Below are positions 48,608-57,514 of a stretch of DNA of 64,000 bases, piece by piece. A model generated the notes under the pieces. It was not told the origin of the DNA. It saw only the letters and a list, made by a program, of their open reading frames with translations, and did not search any database. The DNA lies in contig JAPWJW010000001.1 in the NCBI GenBank assembly GCA_028283825.1, positions 2,108,001 to 2,172,000 on the forward strand, read 5' to 3'. The position numbers were made by a program, and so were the translations under genes. Positions within the stretch are counted from its first letter, which is position 1. Each line of letters begins with the position of its first letter. Source of the DNA: Azospirillaceae bacterium. Its GTDB lineage: Bacteria; Pseudomonadota; Alphaproteobacteria; Azospirillales; Azospirillaceae.

Positions 48608-49615
48608 TCAGCCCGGCTGGTACAGCTGGTCGAAGCTGCCGCCATCGGCGAAGTGGGCCTTGTGGGCGTCGTTCCAGCCGCCAAAGGTATTGATGTCGAA
48701 CAGGTCGATCTTGGCGAACTTGTTCTGCACCTCCTGCAACACCACCGGATCACGCGGGCGGTAGAAGTGCTTGGTCGCCAGGATCTGGGCCGGCTGGGTG
48801 TACAGGGTCTGGAGGTAGGCCTCCGCCACGCGGCGGGTGCCGTGGCGGTCCACCACCTTGTCCACCACCGCCACCGGCGGTTCCGCCAGGACGGAGACGG
48901 ACGGCGTCACCAGTTCGAATTCGCCCGGGCCCAGTTCCTGGATGGCCAGATAGGCCTCATTCTCCCAGGCCAGCAGCACGTCGCCCAGGCCGCGCTGCAC
49001 GAAGGTGGTGGTGGCGCCGCGCGCCCCGGTGTCCAGCACCGGCACCTTCTTGAACAACGCCTTGATGTAGTCGCGCGCGGCCGCGTCACCACCCTTGGCA
49101 CGGGCATAGCCCCAGGCCGCCAGATAGTTCCAGCGGGCGCCGCCCGACGTCTTGGGATTGGGGGTGATGACATCGATCCCCGGCTTCAGCAGATCCGGCC
49201 AGTCCTTGATGCCCTTGGGGTTGCCCTTGCGCACCAGGAACACGATCGTGCTGGTGTATGGTGTGGAATTGAAGGGCAGGCGCTTTTGCCAATCCTTGCC
49301 GATCAGGCCGCCGTTTTCGACGATGGCGTCGATGTCGTAGGCCAGCGCCAGGGTGACGACGTCGGCCTCCAGCCCATCGATCACGGCGCGGGCCTGCTTG
49401 CCCGACCCGCCGTGCGAGGTGTTGACGCTGACCTGGTCGCCATTGGCGGCCTTCGCCCATTCCTTGGCGAACAGCTCATTGTATTCCTTGTAGAATTCGC
49501 GCGTCGGGTCATACGACACGTTCAGCAGCTGCGAGGCGGAGCGCGCGCGTACCGAGCCGAACACGGCTAAGCCGGCGGCACCTGCCATGGCGGTCAACAG
49601 CGTCCTGCGTTGCAT
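48608..49615 (-). CDS. sulfate ABC transporter substrate-binding protein
   Basis: 335 residues from the ATG at 49613-49615 behind AGGGGGAA. Twin-Arg-like or Sec signal ([20 protein letters not shown]), then the CysP/Sbp family pattern: [20 protein letters not shown] near the start, [28 protein letters not shown] and [21 protein letters not shown]. These residues contact sulfate in the family. It binds sulfate or thiosulfate in the periplasm for import. The membrane and ATPase genes (cysTWA) are not adjacent. It is divergent from cysG across 530 bases, consistent with shared sulfur regulation. Confidence 0.92.
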   Translation of the reverse strand: MQRRTLLTAMAGAAGLAVFGSVRARSASQLLNVSYDPTREFYKEYNELFAKEWAKAANGDQVSVNTSHGGSGKQARAVIDGLEADVVTLALAYDIDAIVENGGLIGKDWQKRLPFNSTPYTSTIVFLVRKGNPKGIKDWPDLLKPGIDVITPNPKTSGGARWNYLAAWGYARAKGGDAAARDYIKALFKKVPVLDTGARGATTTFVQRGLGDVLLAWENEAYLAIQELGPGEFELVTPSVSVLAEPPVAVVDKVVDRHGTRRVAEAYLQTLYTQPAQILATKHFYRPRDPVVLQEVQNKFAKIDLFDINTFGGWNDAHKAHFADGGSFDQLYQPG

Positions 49616-50146
49616 TCGAATTCCCCCTCGATGGATCGGGGGCCCGGCCGGAACGGGGCCCCGTGGCGCCGGCCGATGCAGCCCCTGGTTAGGGCGCAGC
49701 AAGCCTAACGCGCTTTTGCGTTGTTGATCCCCATCACAAACGACACCTCAATCTGTGTCAACAGAAACATAAATGACAAGATCGTTGTGTTGTTACTGTC
49801 AGGCAGCGCCATCGTGCCTTTCATATCTTGCGGACCGTTGATTTGCCTTGATTTCGAGCAATTCACCTTTCGGCCGATGTGAATCCGCACCCATCTTACG
49901 CTATCCCTGTGCATGGCAGTGTTGCGGGGCACCCCGACATGCCCATCCCAAGGGCACTCGCATCCCCGGCAATATCCGTACAGGTCCTTGCGCCAAAAGC
50001 GTTTTTTGTTTCCCGGTGCCGGACTGTGGCAGGGACGTCACGGCCCCCTCCTATCCCCCCGGCCAGACCCTTGAACCTCGACAAACTTGCCGATTACGAA
50101 CACATTATGAGGGAACATCAGCGCTTTCACAGGACTATTCTGTATA
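49616..50146. other. divergent regulatory region between sulfate-binding protein and cysG
   Basis: 530 bases, AT-richer than the flanks around 49720-49870, without a supported gene. Likely holds promoters and the sulfur regulator sites for both directions. TATAAT at 50143-50148 overlaps the cysG ATG and so cannot be its -10. Confidence 0.4.
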
Positions 50147-51631
50147 ATGACCGCCCCCTTCCCCCTTTTCCTGACGCTGACCGGCCAGACGGTGCTGATC
50201 GTCGGTGGGGGGGAGCTTGCCTTGCGCAAGGCGCGACTGGTGGCGGGGCAGGCGGGTACGGATGGCCGTGGCGCCCGGCTGGTGGTGGTGGCGCCCGACG
50301 TGCAGCCCGACCTTGCGGCCCTGGCGCAGGAGGTGCGCCACCGCCCCTTCGCCGACAGCGACCTGGACGGCGTGACCCTGGTGTTCGCAGCCGGCGAGGA
50401 TGATGTGGAGGCCGCCCGCGTGGCCGCCCTGGCCCGAGCCCGCGGCCTGCTGGTCAATGTGCCGGACCGGCCGGCCCTGTCCAGCTTCATCATGCCGGCC
50501 ATCATCGACCGCGCGCCCGTCACCGTCGCCATTTCCACCGGCGGCGCCTCACCCGTGCTGGCCCGCCGCCTGCGCGCCCGGCTGGAGGCGGCGCTGGAGC
50601 CCGGCCTGGGCCGACTGGCGTTCTTCCTGGATGGCTTCCGCACCGCCGTGCGCGCCGTGAAGACCGATGAGACCGCCCGCCGCCGCTTCTGGGAACGGGT
50701 GATCGACGGCCCCATCGCCCGCCGTTTCCTGGCCGGGGATGAGGCCGGCGCGCACGAGCAGTTGGTGAAGGCGCTGAACGCCAGCGGCGAGGGTGCGATC
50801 GAAGGCGGTTCCGTCGCCCTGGTCGGCGCCGGCCCCGGCGACCCCGACCTTCTGACCCTGCGGGCCCTGCGCGTGCTGCAGGACGCCGACGTGGTCGTCC
50901 ACGACAAGCTGGTGGACGAGCGCATTCTGGACTACGTCCGCCGCGACGCCCGCCGCATCTACGTGGGCAAAAGCAAATCCTGCCACACCCTGAGCCAGGG
51001 TGAGATCAACGCCCTGCTGGTGCGCGAGGCCCAGGCCGGCCACCGCGTGGTGCGGCTGAAAGGCGGCGACCCCTTCATCTTCGGCCGGGGGGGCGAGGAG
51101 ATGGTGGTGTTGCGCGCCGCCGGCATCCCCGTCGAGCTGGTGCCCGGCATCACCGCCGCCGTGGGCTGTGCCGCCGCCACCGGCATCCCGCTGACCCATC
51201 GTGGCCTGGCCCAGGGCATCACCGTCATCACCGCCCACGGCGCCGGCCCGGCCGGCGAAGGGGCGGAGCCCCCCCTGGACTGGCCGGCCCTGGCCCGCCT
51301 GGACCATACGCTGGCGATCTATATGGGCCTGAGCAAGGCCGGCCTGGTGGCCGAACGCCTGATCGCCGCCGGCAAGGCGCCGGGCACGCCCGCCGCCCTG
51401 GTGGAGAACGGCACCCGGCCGGACCAGGTGCTGGCCGTGGGCACGCTGGCCCAGCTGGGTGAGCTGGCCGTCCGCCACGCCCTGAAGGGCCCGGCCCTGA
51501 TCCTGGTGGGCGAGGTCGTGTCCTTGGCCGACCCCGCCCAGATCGCCGCAGACGTTTTCGCCCAAACCACTCCCACCTCGGGGCGCTTCGGCGACACGAC
51601 CCCCGGGGCGGGCTTCAAAGCCGCTGTTTGA
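50147..51631 (+). CDS. cysG: siroheme synthase CysG (trifunctional)
   Basis: 494 residues. The N-terminal domain (1-150) has the NAD-binding VLIVGGGELALRKARLV and PAIIDRAPVTVAISTGGASPVLARRLR of precorrin-2 dehydrogenase/ferrochelatase. The C-terminal domain (about 220-460) is uroporphyrinogen-III methyltransferase: VALVGAGPGDPDLLTLRALRVLQDADVVVHD, RLKGGDPFIFGRGGEE and VPGITAAVGCAAATGIPLTHRG. It makes siroheme, the cofactor of CysI, from uroporphyrinogen III. It opens the cys operon and is followed by a DUF2849 gene 15 bases later. Confidence 0.95.
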   Translation: MTAPFPLFLTLTGQTVLIVGGGELALRKARLVAGQAGTDGRGARLVVVAPDVQPDLAALAQEVRHRPFADSDLDGVTLVFAAGEDDVEAARVAALARARGLLVNVPDRPALSSFIMPAIIDRAPVTVAISTGGASPVLARRLRARLEAALEPGLGRLAFFLDGFRTAVRAVKTDETARRRFWERVIDGPIARRFLAGDEAGAHEQLVKALNASGEGAIEGGSVALVGAGPGDPDLLTLRALRVLQDADVVVHDKLVDERILDYVRRDARRIYVGKSKSCHTLSQGEINALLVREAQAGHRVVRLKGGDPFIFGRGGEEMVVLRAAGIPVELVPGITAAVGCAAATGIPLTHRGLAQGITVITAHGAGPAGEGAEPPLDWPALARLDHTLAIYMGLSKAGLVAERLIAAGKAPGTPAALVENGTRPDQVLAVGTLAQLGELAVRHALKGPALILVGEVVSLADPAQIAADVFAQTTPTSGRFGDTTPGAGFKAAV

Positions 51632-51646
51632 AAGAGGATTTGCGTC

Positions 51647-51958
51647 ATGGCCCGCGTTACCGACGCCCCCAAGGTCGTCACCGCCAACCGCCTGCAGGAC
51701 GGCGCCGTCGTCTGGCTTGACCGGGCCGGCGTCTGGTCGACCAACGTGGCCGAGGCTGAGGTGCATGCCGAGGCCACGGGGACGGAAGCGGCGCTGGCCG
51801 TGGCGCGCGCCTCCGCCGCGCGGCAGGAGGTGGTGGAGCCTTACGCCATCGACGTGGTGGTCACGGAAGGTGCGGCCCCGCAGCCCGTCAAGGTTCGGGA
51901 GCAGATCCGCGCCGCCGGCCCCAGCATCGACGCCATCCCGGTCGGCTTCGCCGCCTGA
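51647..51958 (+). CDS. DUF2849 protein of the sulfite-reduction operon
   Basis: 103 residues, MARVTDAPKVVTANRLQDGAVVWLDRAGVWSTNVAEAEVH. The DUF2849 family is a short protein that almost always sits between cysG and cysI in alphaproteobacteria; its job is not established. No membrane segment or cysteines. AAAGAGGATTTGCGTC leads into the ATG. The association with siroheme and sulfite reductase genes suggests an accessory or regulatory role. Confidence 0.88.
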   Translation: MARVTDAPKVVTANRLQDGAVVWLDRAGVWSTNVAEAEVHAEATGTEAALAVARASAARQEVVEPYAIDVVVTEGAAPQPVKVREQIRAAGPSIDAIPVGFAA

Positions 51959-51986
51959 AACAAAAAAGCGCCTGTCGCGTTCCCGC

Positions 51987-53741
51987 ATGAACAAAGATTA
52001 CGCAGAGCCTGCCGTCATGAGCCCCTCAGCCGCCGCCACCCGCCCCCTTGATCCGCCCAAGGATCTGCCCGACAGCACCGCCGGTATCTACCACTACGAC
52101 CAGGTGGACCGGCAGTTCCTGAGGGAGCGGGTGGAGCAGTTCCGCCGCCAGGTGGATCGCCGCCTGTCGGGTGAACTGACGGAGGATGAGTTCAAGCCGC
52201 TGCGCCTGATGAACGGGCTGTACCTGCAGTTGCACGCCTACATGCTGCGCATCGCCGTGCCCTACGGCGTGCTGACCAGCCGGCAGTTGAGCCAGCTGGC
52301 ACACATCGCCCGGGTCTACGACAAGGGCTTCGGCCACTTCACCACCCGCCAGAACCTGCAGCTGAACTGGATCAAGCTGGTGGACGTGCCGGCCATCCTG
52401 GACCTGCTGGCGGCGGTGGACCTGCACGCCATCCAAACCAGCGGCAACTGCATCCGCAACGTCACGTCCGACCAGTTCGCCGGCGTGGCAGATGACGAGG
52501 TGGTGGACCCCCGGCATTACGCCGAGGTGCTGCGCCAGTGGTCGACCCTGCACCCGGAATTCACCTTCCTGCCGCGCAAGTTCAAGATCGCCATCACCGG
52601 CAGCGCCACCGACCGCGCCGCCGTCTGCATCCACGACGTCGGCCTGCTGGTGAAGCGCGACGCCGACGGCCGCGTGGGGTTTGAGGTCTATGTCGGCGGC
52701 GGCCTGGGCCGCACGCCCTTCATCGGCAAGAAGCTGCGCGACTTCCTGCCCGAGGATGAGCTGATCGCCTATCTGGAGGCGGTGCTGCGCGTCTACAACG
52801 CCTATGGTCGGCGCGACAACATCTACAAGGCGCGCATCAAGATCCTGGTGCACGAACTGGGCATCGACACCTTCCGCCAGGAGGTGGAGGCCGAGTACGC
52901 CCGCATGTCGCCGGAGACCTACCGCCTGGACGCCGCCATCATCGACGGCATCAGGGCCCGCTTCGCCAGCCAGCCCTATGAGGCGCTGCCGCCGGTGTCT
53001 GGCGCCCTGGGCCGGGCGCGGCTGGAGGATCACACCTTCAACCGCTGGGTCCGCACCAACGTGGCCGCCCACCGCCAGCCGGGCTATGCCATCGCCACCA
53101 TCACCCTGAAGCCGGCGGGCGGCATCCCGGGCGACGCCTCGGCCGACCAGATGGACGCCATCGCCACCCTGGCCGACCGCTACAGCTTCGGCGAACTGCG
53201 GGTGACACATGAGCAGAACCTGGTGCTGGCCCACGTGCGCCAGGACGATCTGCACGCCCTGTGGAAGGAACTGTCCAAGATCGGCTTCGGCGAGGCCAAT
53301 TCCGGCCTGATCACCGACATCATCGCCTGTCCCGGCCTGGACTACTGCGCGCTGGCCAACGCACGCTCCATCCCGCTGGCGCAGCGCATCTCCGAACGTT
53401 TCGCGGATTTGGACCGGCAGCACGACATCGGTGAGCTGAAGATCAAGATCAGCGGCTGCATCAACGCCTGCGGCCATCACCATGTCGGCCACATCGGCAT
53501 CCTGGGTGTCGATAAGAAGGGCGTTGAGGCCTATCAGCTGACCCTGGGCGGCACGGCGGCGACCGAGGGCGCCATCGGCGACATCCTGGGCCCGGCCATG
53601 TCGGCGGATGAGGCGCTGGACGCCATCGAAGGCGTGGTCGGCGTTTATTTGGAACGGCGGCAGGACGGGGAACGCTTCCTCGACACCCTGACCCGCATCG
53701 GACATACCCCGTTCAAGGACAAGGTCTATGCCGCTCATTGA
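51987..53741 (+). CDS. cysI: nitrite/sulfite reductase hemoprotein CysI
   Basis: 584 residues from ATG 51987; ATG 52017 is a possible start. Two ferredoxin-like and siroheme/4Fe-4S repeats: N-terminal TRQNLQLNWIKLVDVPAIL, substrate-proximal GNCIRNVTSDQFAG, and the C-terminal cluster ligands CPGLDYCALANARSI and SGCINACGHHHVGHIG that bind the siroheme-bridged Fe4S4 cluster. It reduces sulfite to sulfide with electrons from ferredoxin or a flavoprotein. No cysJ is in the window, so electron input is likely ferredoxin-type. It overlaps the next gene by 14 bases. Confidence 0.93.
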   Translation: MNKDYAEPAVMSPSAAATRPLDPPKDLPDSTAGIYHYDQVDRQFLRERVEQFRRQVDRRLSGELTEDEFKPLRLMNGLYLQLHAYMLRIAVPYGVLTSRQLSQLAHIARVYDKGFGHFTTRQNLQLNWIKLVDVPAILDLLAAVDLHAIQTSGNCIRNVTSDQFAGVADDEVVDPRHYAEVLRQWSTLHPEFTFLPRKFKIAITGSATDRAAVCIHDVGLLVKRDADGRVGFEVYVGGGLGRTPFIGKKLRDFLPEDELIAYLEAVLRVYNAYGRRDNIYKARIKILVHELGIDTFRQEVEAEYARMSPETYRLDAAIIDGIRARFASQPYEALPPVSGALGRARLEDHTFNRWVRTNVAAHRQPGYAIATITLKPAGGIPGDASADQMDAIATLADRYSFGELRVTHEQNLVLAHVRQDDLHALWKELSKIGFGEANSGLITDIIACPGLDYCALANARSIPLAQRISERFADLDRQHDIGELKIKISGCINACGHHHVGHIGILGVDKKGVEAYQLTLGGTAATEGAIGDILGPAMSADEALDAIEGVVGVYLERRQDGERFLDTLTRIGHTPFKDKVYAAH

Positions 53742-54240
53742 ATCCGGAGCCCTGGTGGCGGACCCCTGGGTGCGCCTGGGCGACGATGACGCCCTGCCGT
53801 CGTCGGACGTGCCGGTCATCGTCAGCCTGGCGCGCTTCCGCAAGGAGCGCGACACCCTGGCCGGCCGCAACGGCGGCCTGGGCGTGTTCCTGACCAGCGA
53901 CCAGCACCCCAAGGACATCGCCGCCGACCTGTCGGACTTCGCCCTGGTGGCGCTGGACTTCCCCAAGTTCCGTGATGGCCGCGGCTTCACCGTGGCGCGC
54001 GAACTGCGGGAACATCTGGGCTATCGCGGTGTCATCCGCGCCGTGGGCCACACCATTCCCGACCAGTACCTGTTCCTGGTGCGCTGTGGCGTGACCCAGG
54101 TGGAAATCCCCGACGGCCGCGATGTCGCCCCTTGGGCGCACGCGCTGAAGGAAATCGACGTAGCCTACCAGGTGTCGGTGGCGGGGCCCCTGCCCCTGGC
54201 CCGCCTGGCGCGCCACAAGCGTCCGGAGAATGCGGCATGA
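53728..54240 (+). CDS. DUF934 protein of the sulfite-reduction operon
   Basis: 170 residues, overlapping the cysI end by 14 bases and the cysH start by four. The pattern PVIVSLARFRKERDTLAGRNGGLGVFLTSDQHPKDIAADL and YRGVIRAVGHTIPDQYLFLVRCGVTQVEIPDG is DUF934, which accompanies cysI in alpha- and betaproteobacteria and is thought to help sulfite reduction. Function not proven. Cytoplasmic; no signal or metal motif seen. Confidence 0.88.
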   Translation: MPLIESGALVADPWVRLGDDDALPSSDVPVIVSLARFRKERDTLAGRNGGLGVFLTSDQHPKDIAADLSDFALVALDFPKFRDGRGFTVARELREHLGYRGVIRAVGHTIPDQYLFLVRCGVTQVEIPDGRDVAPWAHALKEIDVAYQVSVAGPLPLARLARHKRPENAA

Positions 54241-54968
54241 CCACGCTGGCGGAGCCTGACATAGCGAAGCGGGGTGCCGACCTGGCACGGGCCTATGCCG
54301 GACTGACCGGCCCAGCCCTGCTGGAACCCTTGCTGACCCGGGAGTTGAAGGGCCAGATCGCGCTGGTCTCCTCCTTCGGGGCGGAATCGGCCGTGCTGCT
54401 GCACATGGTGGCGGAGATCGACCGGGCCACGCCGGTCATCTTCCTGAACACCGGCAAGCTGTTCGGCGAAACCCTGCGCTACCGCCGCGACCTGATCGCG
54501 CGCCTGGGCCTGACCGACGCGCGGGAGATCAAGCCGCTGGCGGAGGCCGAGGCGGCCAATGACGCCGACGGCATGCTGTGGCGCCGCGACCCGGACGCCT
54601 GCTGCCGCTTCCGCAAGGTGGAACCGCTGGAGCGCGCCCTGAGCGGCTTCGGCGCCTGGATCACCGGCCGCAAGCGTTTCCAGGCCGCCACCCGCGCCGA
54701 CCTGGTGACCATCGAGGCGGCGGACGGCCGCCTGAAGGTCAACCCGCTGGCCGACTGGGGCCGTGACGATTTGGTGGCCTATCTGGATCGCCACGATTTG
54801 CCGCGCCATCCGTTGGAGGCCGACGGCTACCTGTCCATCGGCTGCATGCCCTGCACCGACCGCGTGGCGGCGGGCGACGACATCCGGTCCGGCCGCTGGT
54901 CGGGCATGGGCAAGACGGAATGCGGCATCCATCTGCCGCTGCCCGCCGTGGCCGCCCCCAGCGTCTAA
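54237..54968 (+). CDS. cysH: assimilatory APS/PAPS reductase CysH
   Basis: 243 residues, starting inside the stop of the DUF934 gene (ATGA). Has the PP-loop-like SSFGAESAVLLHMVAEID (about 40-57) and the cysteine pairs that carry a 4Fe-4S cluster: DACCRFRKVEPL and CMPCTDRV, with the catalytic Cys in KTECGIHL at the C-terminus. The iron-sulfur pairs mark it as an APS-type reductase. Reduces adenylyl sulfate to sulfite with thioredoxin or glutaredoxin. Last gene of the cys operon. Confidence 0.93.
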   Translation: MTTLAEPDIAKRGADLARAYAGLTGPALLEPLLTRELKGQIALVSSFGAESAVLLHMVAEIDRATPVIFLNTGKLFGETLRYRRDLIARLGLTDAREIKPLAEAEAANDADGMLWRRDPDACCRFRKVEPLERALSGFGAWITGRKRFQAATRADLVTIEAADGRLKVNPLADWGRDDLVAYLDRHDLPRHPLEADGYLSIGCMPCTDRVAAGDDIRSGRWSGMGKTECGIHLPLPAVAAPSV

Positions 54969-54977
54969 CGAGTAAAA

Positions 54978-55043
54978 CCGGGGACGACCCCGGGTCCGGG
55001 ACGGTGGCTGTTCCGGGCGATCCTCCGGCGGGGACGGCCCTGC
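54978..55043 (+). promoter_or_regulatory. guanidine-II (mini-ykkC) riboswitch candidate
   Basis: Two GC hairpins with ACGR tetraloops: CCGGGG-ACGA-CCCCGG at 54978-54993, and GCGGGG-ACGG-CCCTGC at 55028-55043 (one G-T pair). Paired ACGR stem-loops shortly upstream of the ribosome site are the consensus of the mini-ykkC class that binds guanidinium. The second loop ends 19 bases before the gdx ATG, near GGAGAG. The gene behind it is a Gdx/SugE exporter, the known partner of this riboswitch. Confidence 0.85.
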
Positions 55044-55062
55044 GCTTTACCGGAGAGATGCC

Positions 55063-55377
55063 ATGGCATGGCTATGGTTGTTGCTGGCCGGCCTATCGGA
55101 AGTGGGCTGGGCCGTGGGCCTGAAATACACCGACGGCTTCACCCGTCTTTTGCCATCCGTCCTGACCCTGACCGCCATGGGCGTCAGCCTGGGCCTGCTG
55201 GGCCTTGCCCTGCGCACCTTGCCCTTGGGTACGGCCTACGCGGTGTGGACCGGCGTCGGCACCATCGGCACCGTCATCGCCGGCATCATCCTGTTCAACG
55301 AGCCCGCCACCGTCCTGCGCCTGGCCTGCATCGCCCTGATCACCGCCGGCATCGCGGGATTGAAGCTGGCGCACTGA
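55063..55377 (+). CDS. gdx: SMR-family guanidinium exporter (SugE/Gdx)
   Basis: 104 residues, four transmembrane helices ([81 protein letters not shown]). The conserved Glu13 of helix 1, essential for H+/substrate antiport, is in GLSEVGW, and [11 protein letters not shown] is the SugE/Gdx-type signature. These small multidrug resistance proteins work as dual-topology dimers in the inner membrane and export guanidinium. The guanidine-II riboswitch upstream supports that substrate over quaternary ammonium compounds. Confidence 0.92.
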   Translation: MAWLWLLLAGLSEVGWAVGLKYTDGFTRLLPSVLTLTAMGVSLGLLGLALRTLPLGTAYAVWTGVGTIGTVIAGIILFNEPATVLRLACIALITAGIAGLKLAH

Positions 55378-55481
55378 CGCCGGCTGGCAACCGCGTTCCA
55401 CCGGCCGCAACGGCGCGCAATCCTCGCCATGGCTCTTCGCGTAGCCTGCCGCCATCATGACGGTGATGGACGGAGCGGTTG

Positions 55482-56490
55482 ATGAGCGGCGGGCGGAATT
55501 GGCGTGAGATTTACGAAGGCGGCAGTGTCGAGGCCGAGCGCGAAATTTTCCTGGCGCTGGCCCGCGACATGCTGGCCGTGCAGGAAAGCAACCGGCAGAA
55601 GACCGGCGCCGCCCACCCCGGCCGCACCCTGCATGCCAAGTGGGTGGCGGGGGTCACCGATGCCCGGCTGGTGGTGGACGCGGACTTGGCACCCGAATTC
55701 CGCGTCGCCTGGTTCCAGCCGGGCGCCGACCTGACGACCGCCATGCGCCTGTCCAACGCCAGCGGCGTGCCCCAGCCCGATGGCGTGCCGGACATGCGGG
55801 GTGCGGCGCTGAAGATCACCCTGCCCGACGGTGGGGTTCATGACCTGCTGATGACCAGCTTCCCGGCCTCACACGCCCGCGACGCCCGCCAGTTCGTGGA
55901 ATTCGCACGTCATCGCCTCGGGCCCGCGCGAAACCATGGGCGCGCGCCTGGTCGCCGCTTTCGGCGAGGCGGAGACCCAGCGCATGATGGCCAACATCCG
56001 CCAGGGTTTCCGCCCCTGCCCCAGTCTGGCGCTGGAGCGGTTCTGGAGCCGGGGCGCCGTGCTGTGGAGCGGCCAGCCGGTACGCTTCGACCTGCGACCC
56101 GTCCCCGACGCACCGCCCGCGACGGGCGCCCCGGCCGACGGGCCCGACGCCCTGCGCCTGGAACTGGCCGCCCGCCTGGCGGCCGGCGACGTGCGTTATC
56201 GCCTGGCCTTGCAGCGCTACGTGGATGAGGAAAACACGCCCATCGAAGATGGAACGGTGGAATGGCGGGAAGAGGTGTCGCCGCCGGTAGCGGTGGCGAC
56301 CTTGACCATTCCCCAGCGCGACTTGCTGGATGAAGCGGCCCGGGCACAGGCGGCGGCCGTGGACGCCCTGGCCTTCAACCCCTGGAACGCCCCGGCGGAG
56401 TTCCGGCCGCTGGGCAACCTGAACCGGGCCCGGGGCGTGGTCTACGGCATGAGCGCCCGGCGCTGGCAGGCCGTGACGCCTGAGGCCTGA
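55482..56490 (+). pseudogene. catalase-like protein, frameshifted
   Basis: The first part reads MSGGRNWREIYEGGSVEAE...HAKWVAGVTDARLVVDADL and MRLSNASGVPQPDGVPDMRGAALKI, the heme-catalase pattern (HAK motif with the distal-type His, and D-x-R-G). After QFVEFA near 55905-55910 the frame changes by one base: VIASGPRETMGARLVAAFGEAE continues in the +1 frame to the stop at 56490, with the catalase-like end WNAPAEFRPLGNLNRARGVVYGMSARRW. It belongs to the short catalase-like group, not typical KatA. The single-base change may be an error in the sequence. TTGATG start region with GGAG upstream. Confidence 0.75.
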
Positions 56491-56495
56491 TGTCG

Positions 56496-57416
56496 CTAAC
56501 GCGCCCGGCGGAGATGGCCCCGTTCGCGCGCGTACGCCCCGGGCGTGCAGCCGACCTGCCGCTGGAAGCGGCGGGTGAAATGGCTCTGATCGGCGAAACC
56601 CGCCACCAGGGCCACCTGCGCCAGCGACAAGGCACCGTCCGCGATCAGGGCCTGGGCACGGTGAATGCGGCACCGTTCCACATAGGCGCCGACGGTCACG
56701 CCCGTGGCCCGCTTGAACAGGCGGGTGAGGTGGAAACGGCTGACACCTACCAGATCCGCCAGTTCGGCCAGGCCGATGCGCCGGTCGAGATTGTCCTCGA
56801 TATAGTCGGTCAGCCGCGCCAGCTCCACAGCACTCAAGCTCGCCGTGCCCGCCGCCGGGGCCGGGTCGAAGGCGTTATGGCTGCGCAGCAGATGGGCGGC
56901 CAGGGCGCAGGATAGGGCATCGGCGATCAGGCGCTGCGCCGGATGGGGCGGACGGTCCAGTTCGCCCATCAAGGTCAGGGCGATGTGCCCGATCACCGTG
57001 TCACGCATCTCAAAGACGTTGCGGATCTCGAAAGGGGCCGCACGCCGCCCCAGCTGCTCTGCCGCCGTGGCGACCAGGGCGGTGGGAATGCGCAGGCGGG
57101 CGGAAGCGGCGGCGTCCCCTTCCCAGGCGGAATCATGACCGGCCGGCATCATCAGGGACATGCCGGTCGAGAACAGGCCGGCATGCGCCTTCCCGTCCCG
57201 CGTCTGGATCAGCCGGGCGCCACCGCCCGGGCAATAACAGATCAGGTGGTGGTCGTAGGCCGGCATGCGCAGGGAATAGCCGGGCAAGGAGCCGTAGACG
57301 TCCATGGTGACGCCGGCCCAGTCGCGGTCCCGGGTGCTGCACAGCGGCGCCCAGGGCAGGGCGCCGACAACATCCTGGATGGTGATCGCGGCGGCCGGGG
57401 GATGACGCTTGCTCAC
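56496..57416 (-). CDS. AraC-family transcriptional regulator
   Basis: 306 residues. The C-terminal double helix-turn-helix is clear: LTDYIEDNLDRRIGLAELADLVGVSRFHLTRLFKRATGVTVGAYVERCRIHRAQALI and SLAQVALVAGFADQSHFTRRFQRQVGCTPGAYARE. The N-terminal 190 residues contain a cupin-like ligand domain. It stands convergent to the frameshifted catalase-like gene (its stop is 6 bases away), and could regulate the metal transporter gene nearby, but the ligand is unknown. Codon usage matches the neighbours. Confidence 0.9.
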   Translation of the reverse strand: MSKRHPPAAAITIQDVVGALPWAPLCSTRDRDWAGVTMDVYGSLPGYSLRMPAYDHHLICYCPGGGARLIQTRDGKAHAGLFSTGMSLMMPAGHDSAWEGDAAASARLRIPTALVATAAEQLGRRAAPFEIRNVFEMRDTVIGHIALTLMGELDRPPHPAQRLIADALSCALAAHLLRSHNAFDPAPAAGTASLSAVELARLTDYIEDNLDRRIGLAELADLVGVSRFHLTRLFKRATGVTVGAYVERCRIHRAQALIADGALSLAQVALVAGFADQSHFTRRFQRQVGCTPGAYARERGHLRRAR

Positions 57417-57514
57417 GATCGGCCGCTCTCCGGAAGGGGGTGGCCGTCATCTTTGCCAAGCCGCGCGCGCGTCGCAACCCCGGAACCGTTAGGGCTCACT
57501 GTGATGTCGCCGCC

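Noticed and set aside
50143-50148. TATAAT as a -10 for cysG
   Set aside because: It overlaps the ATG itself, so could only serve a leaderless or internal transcript.
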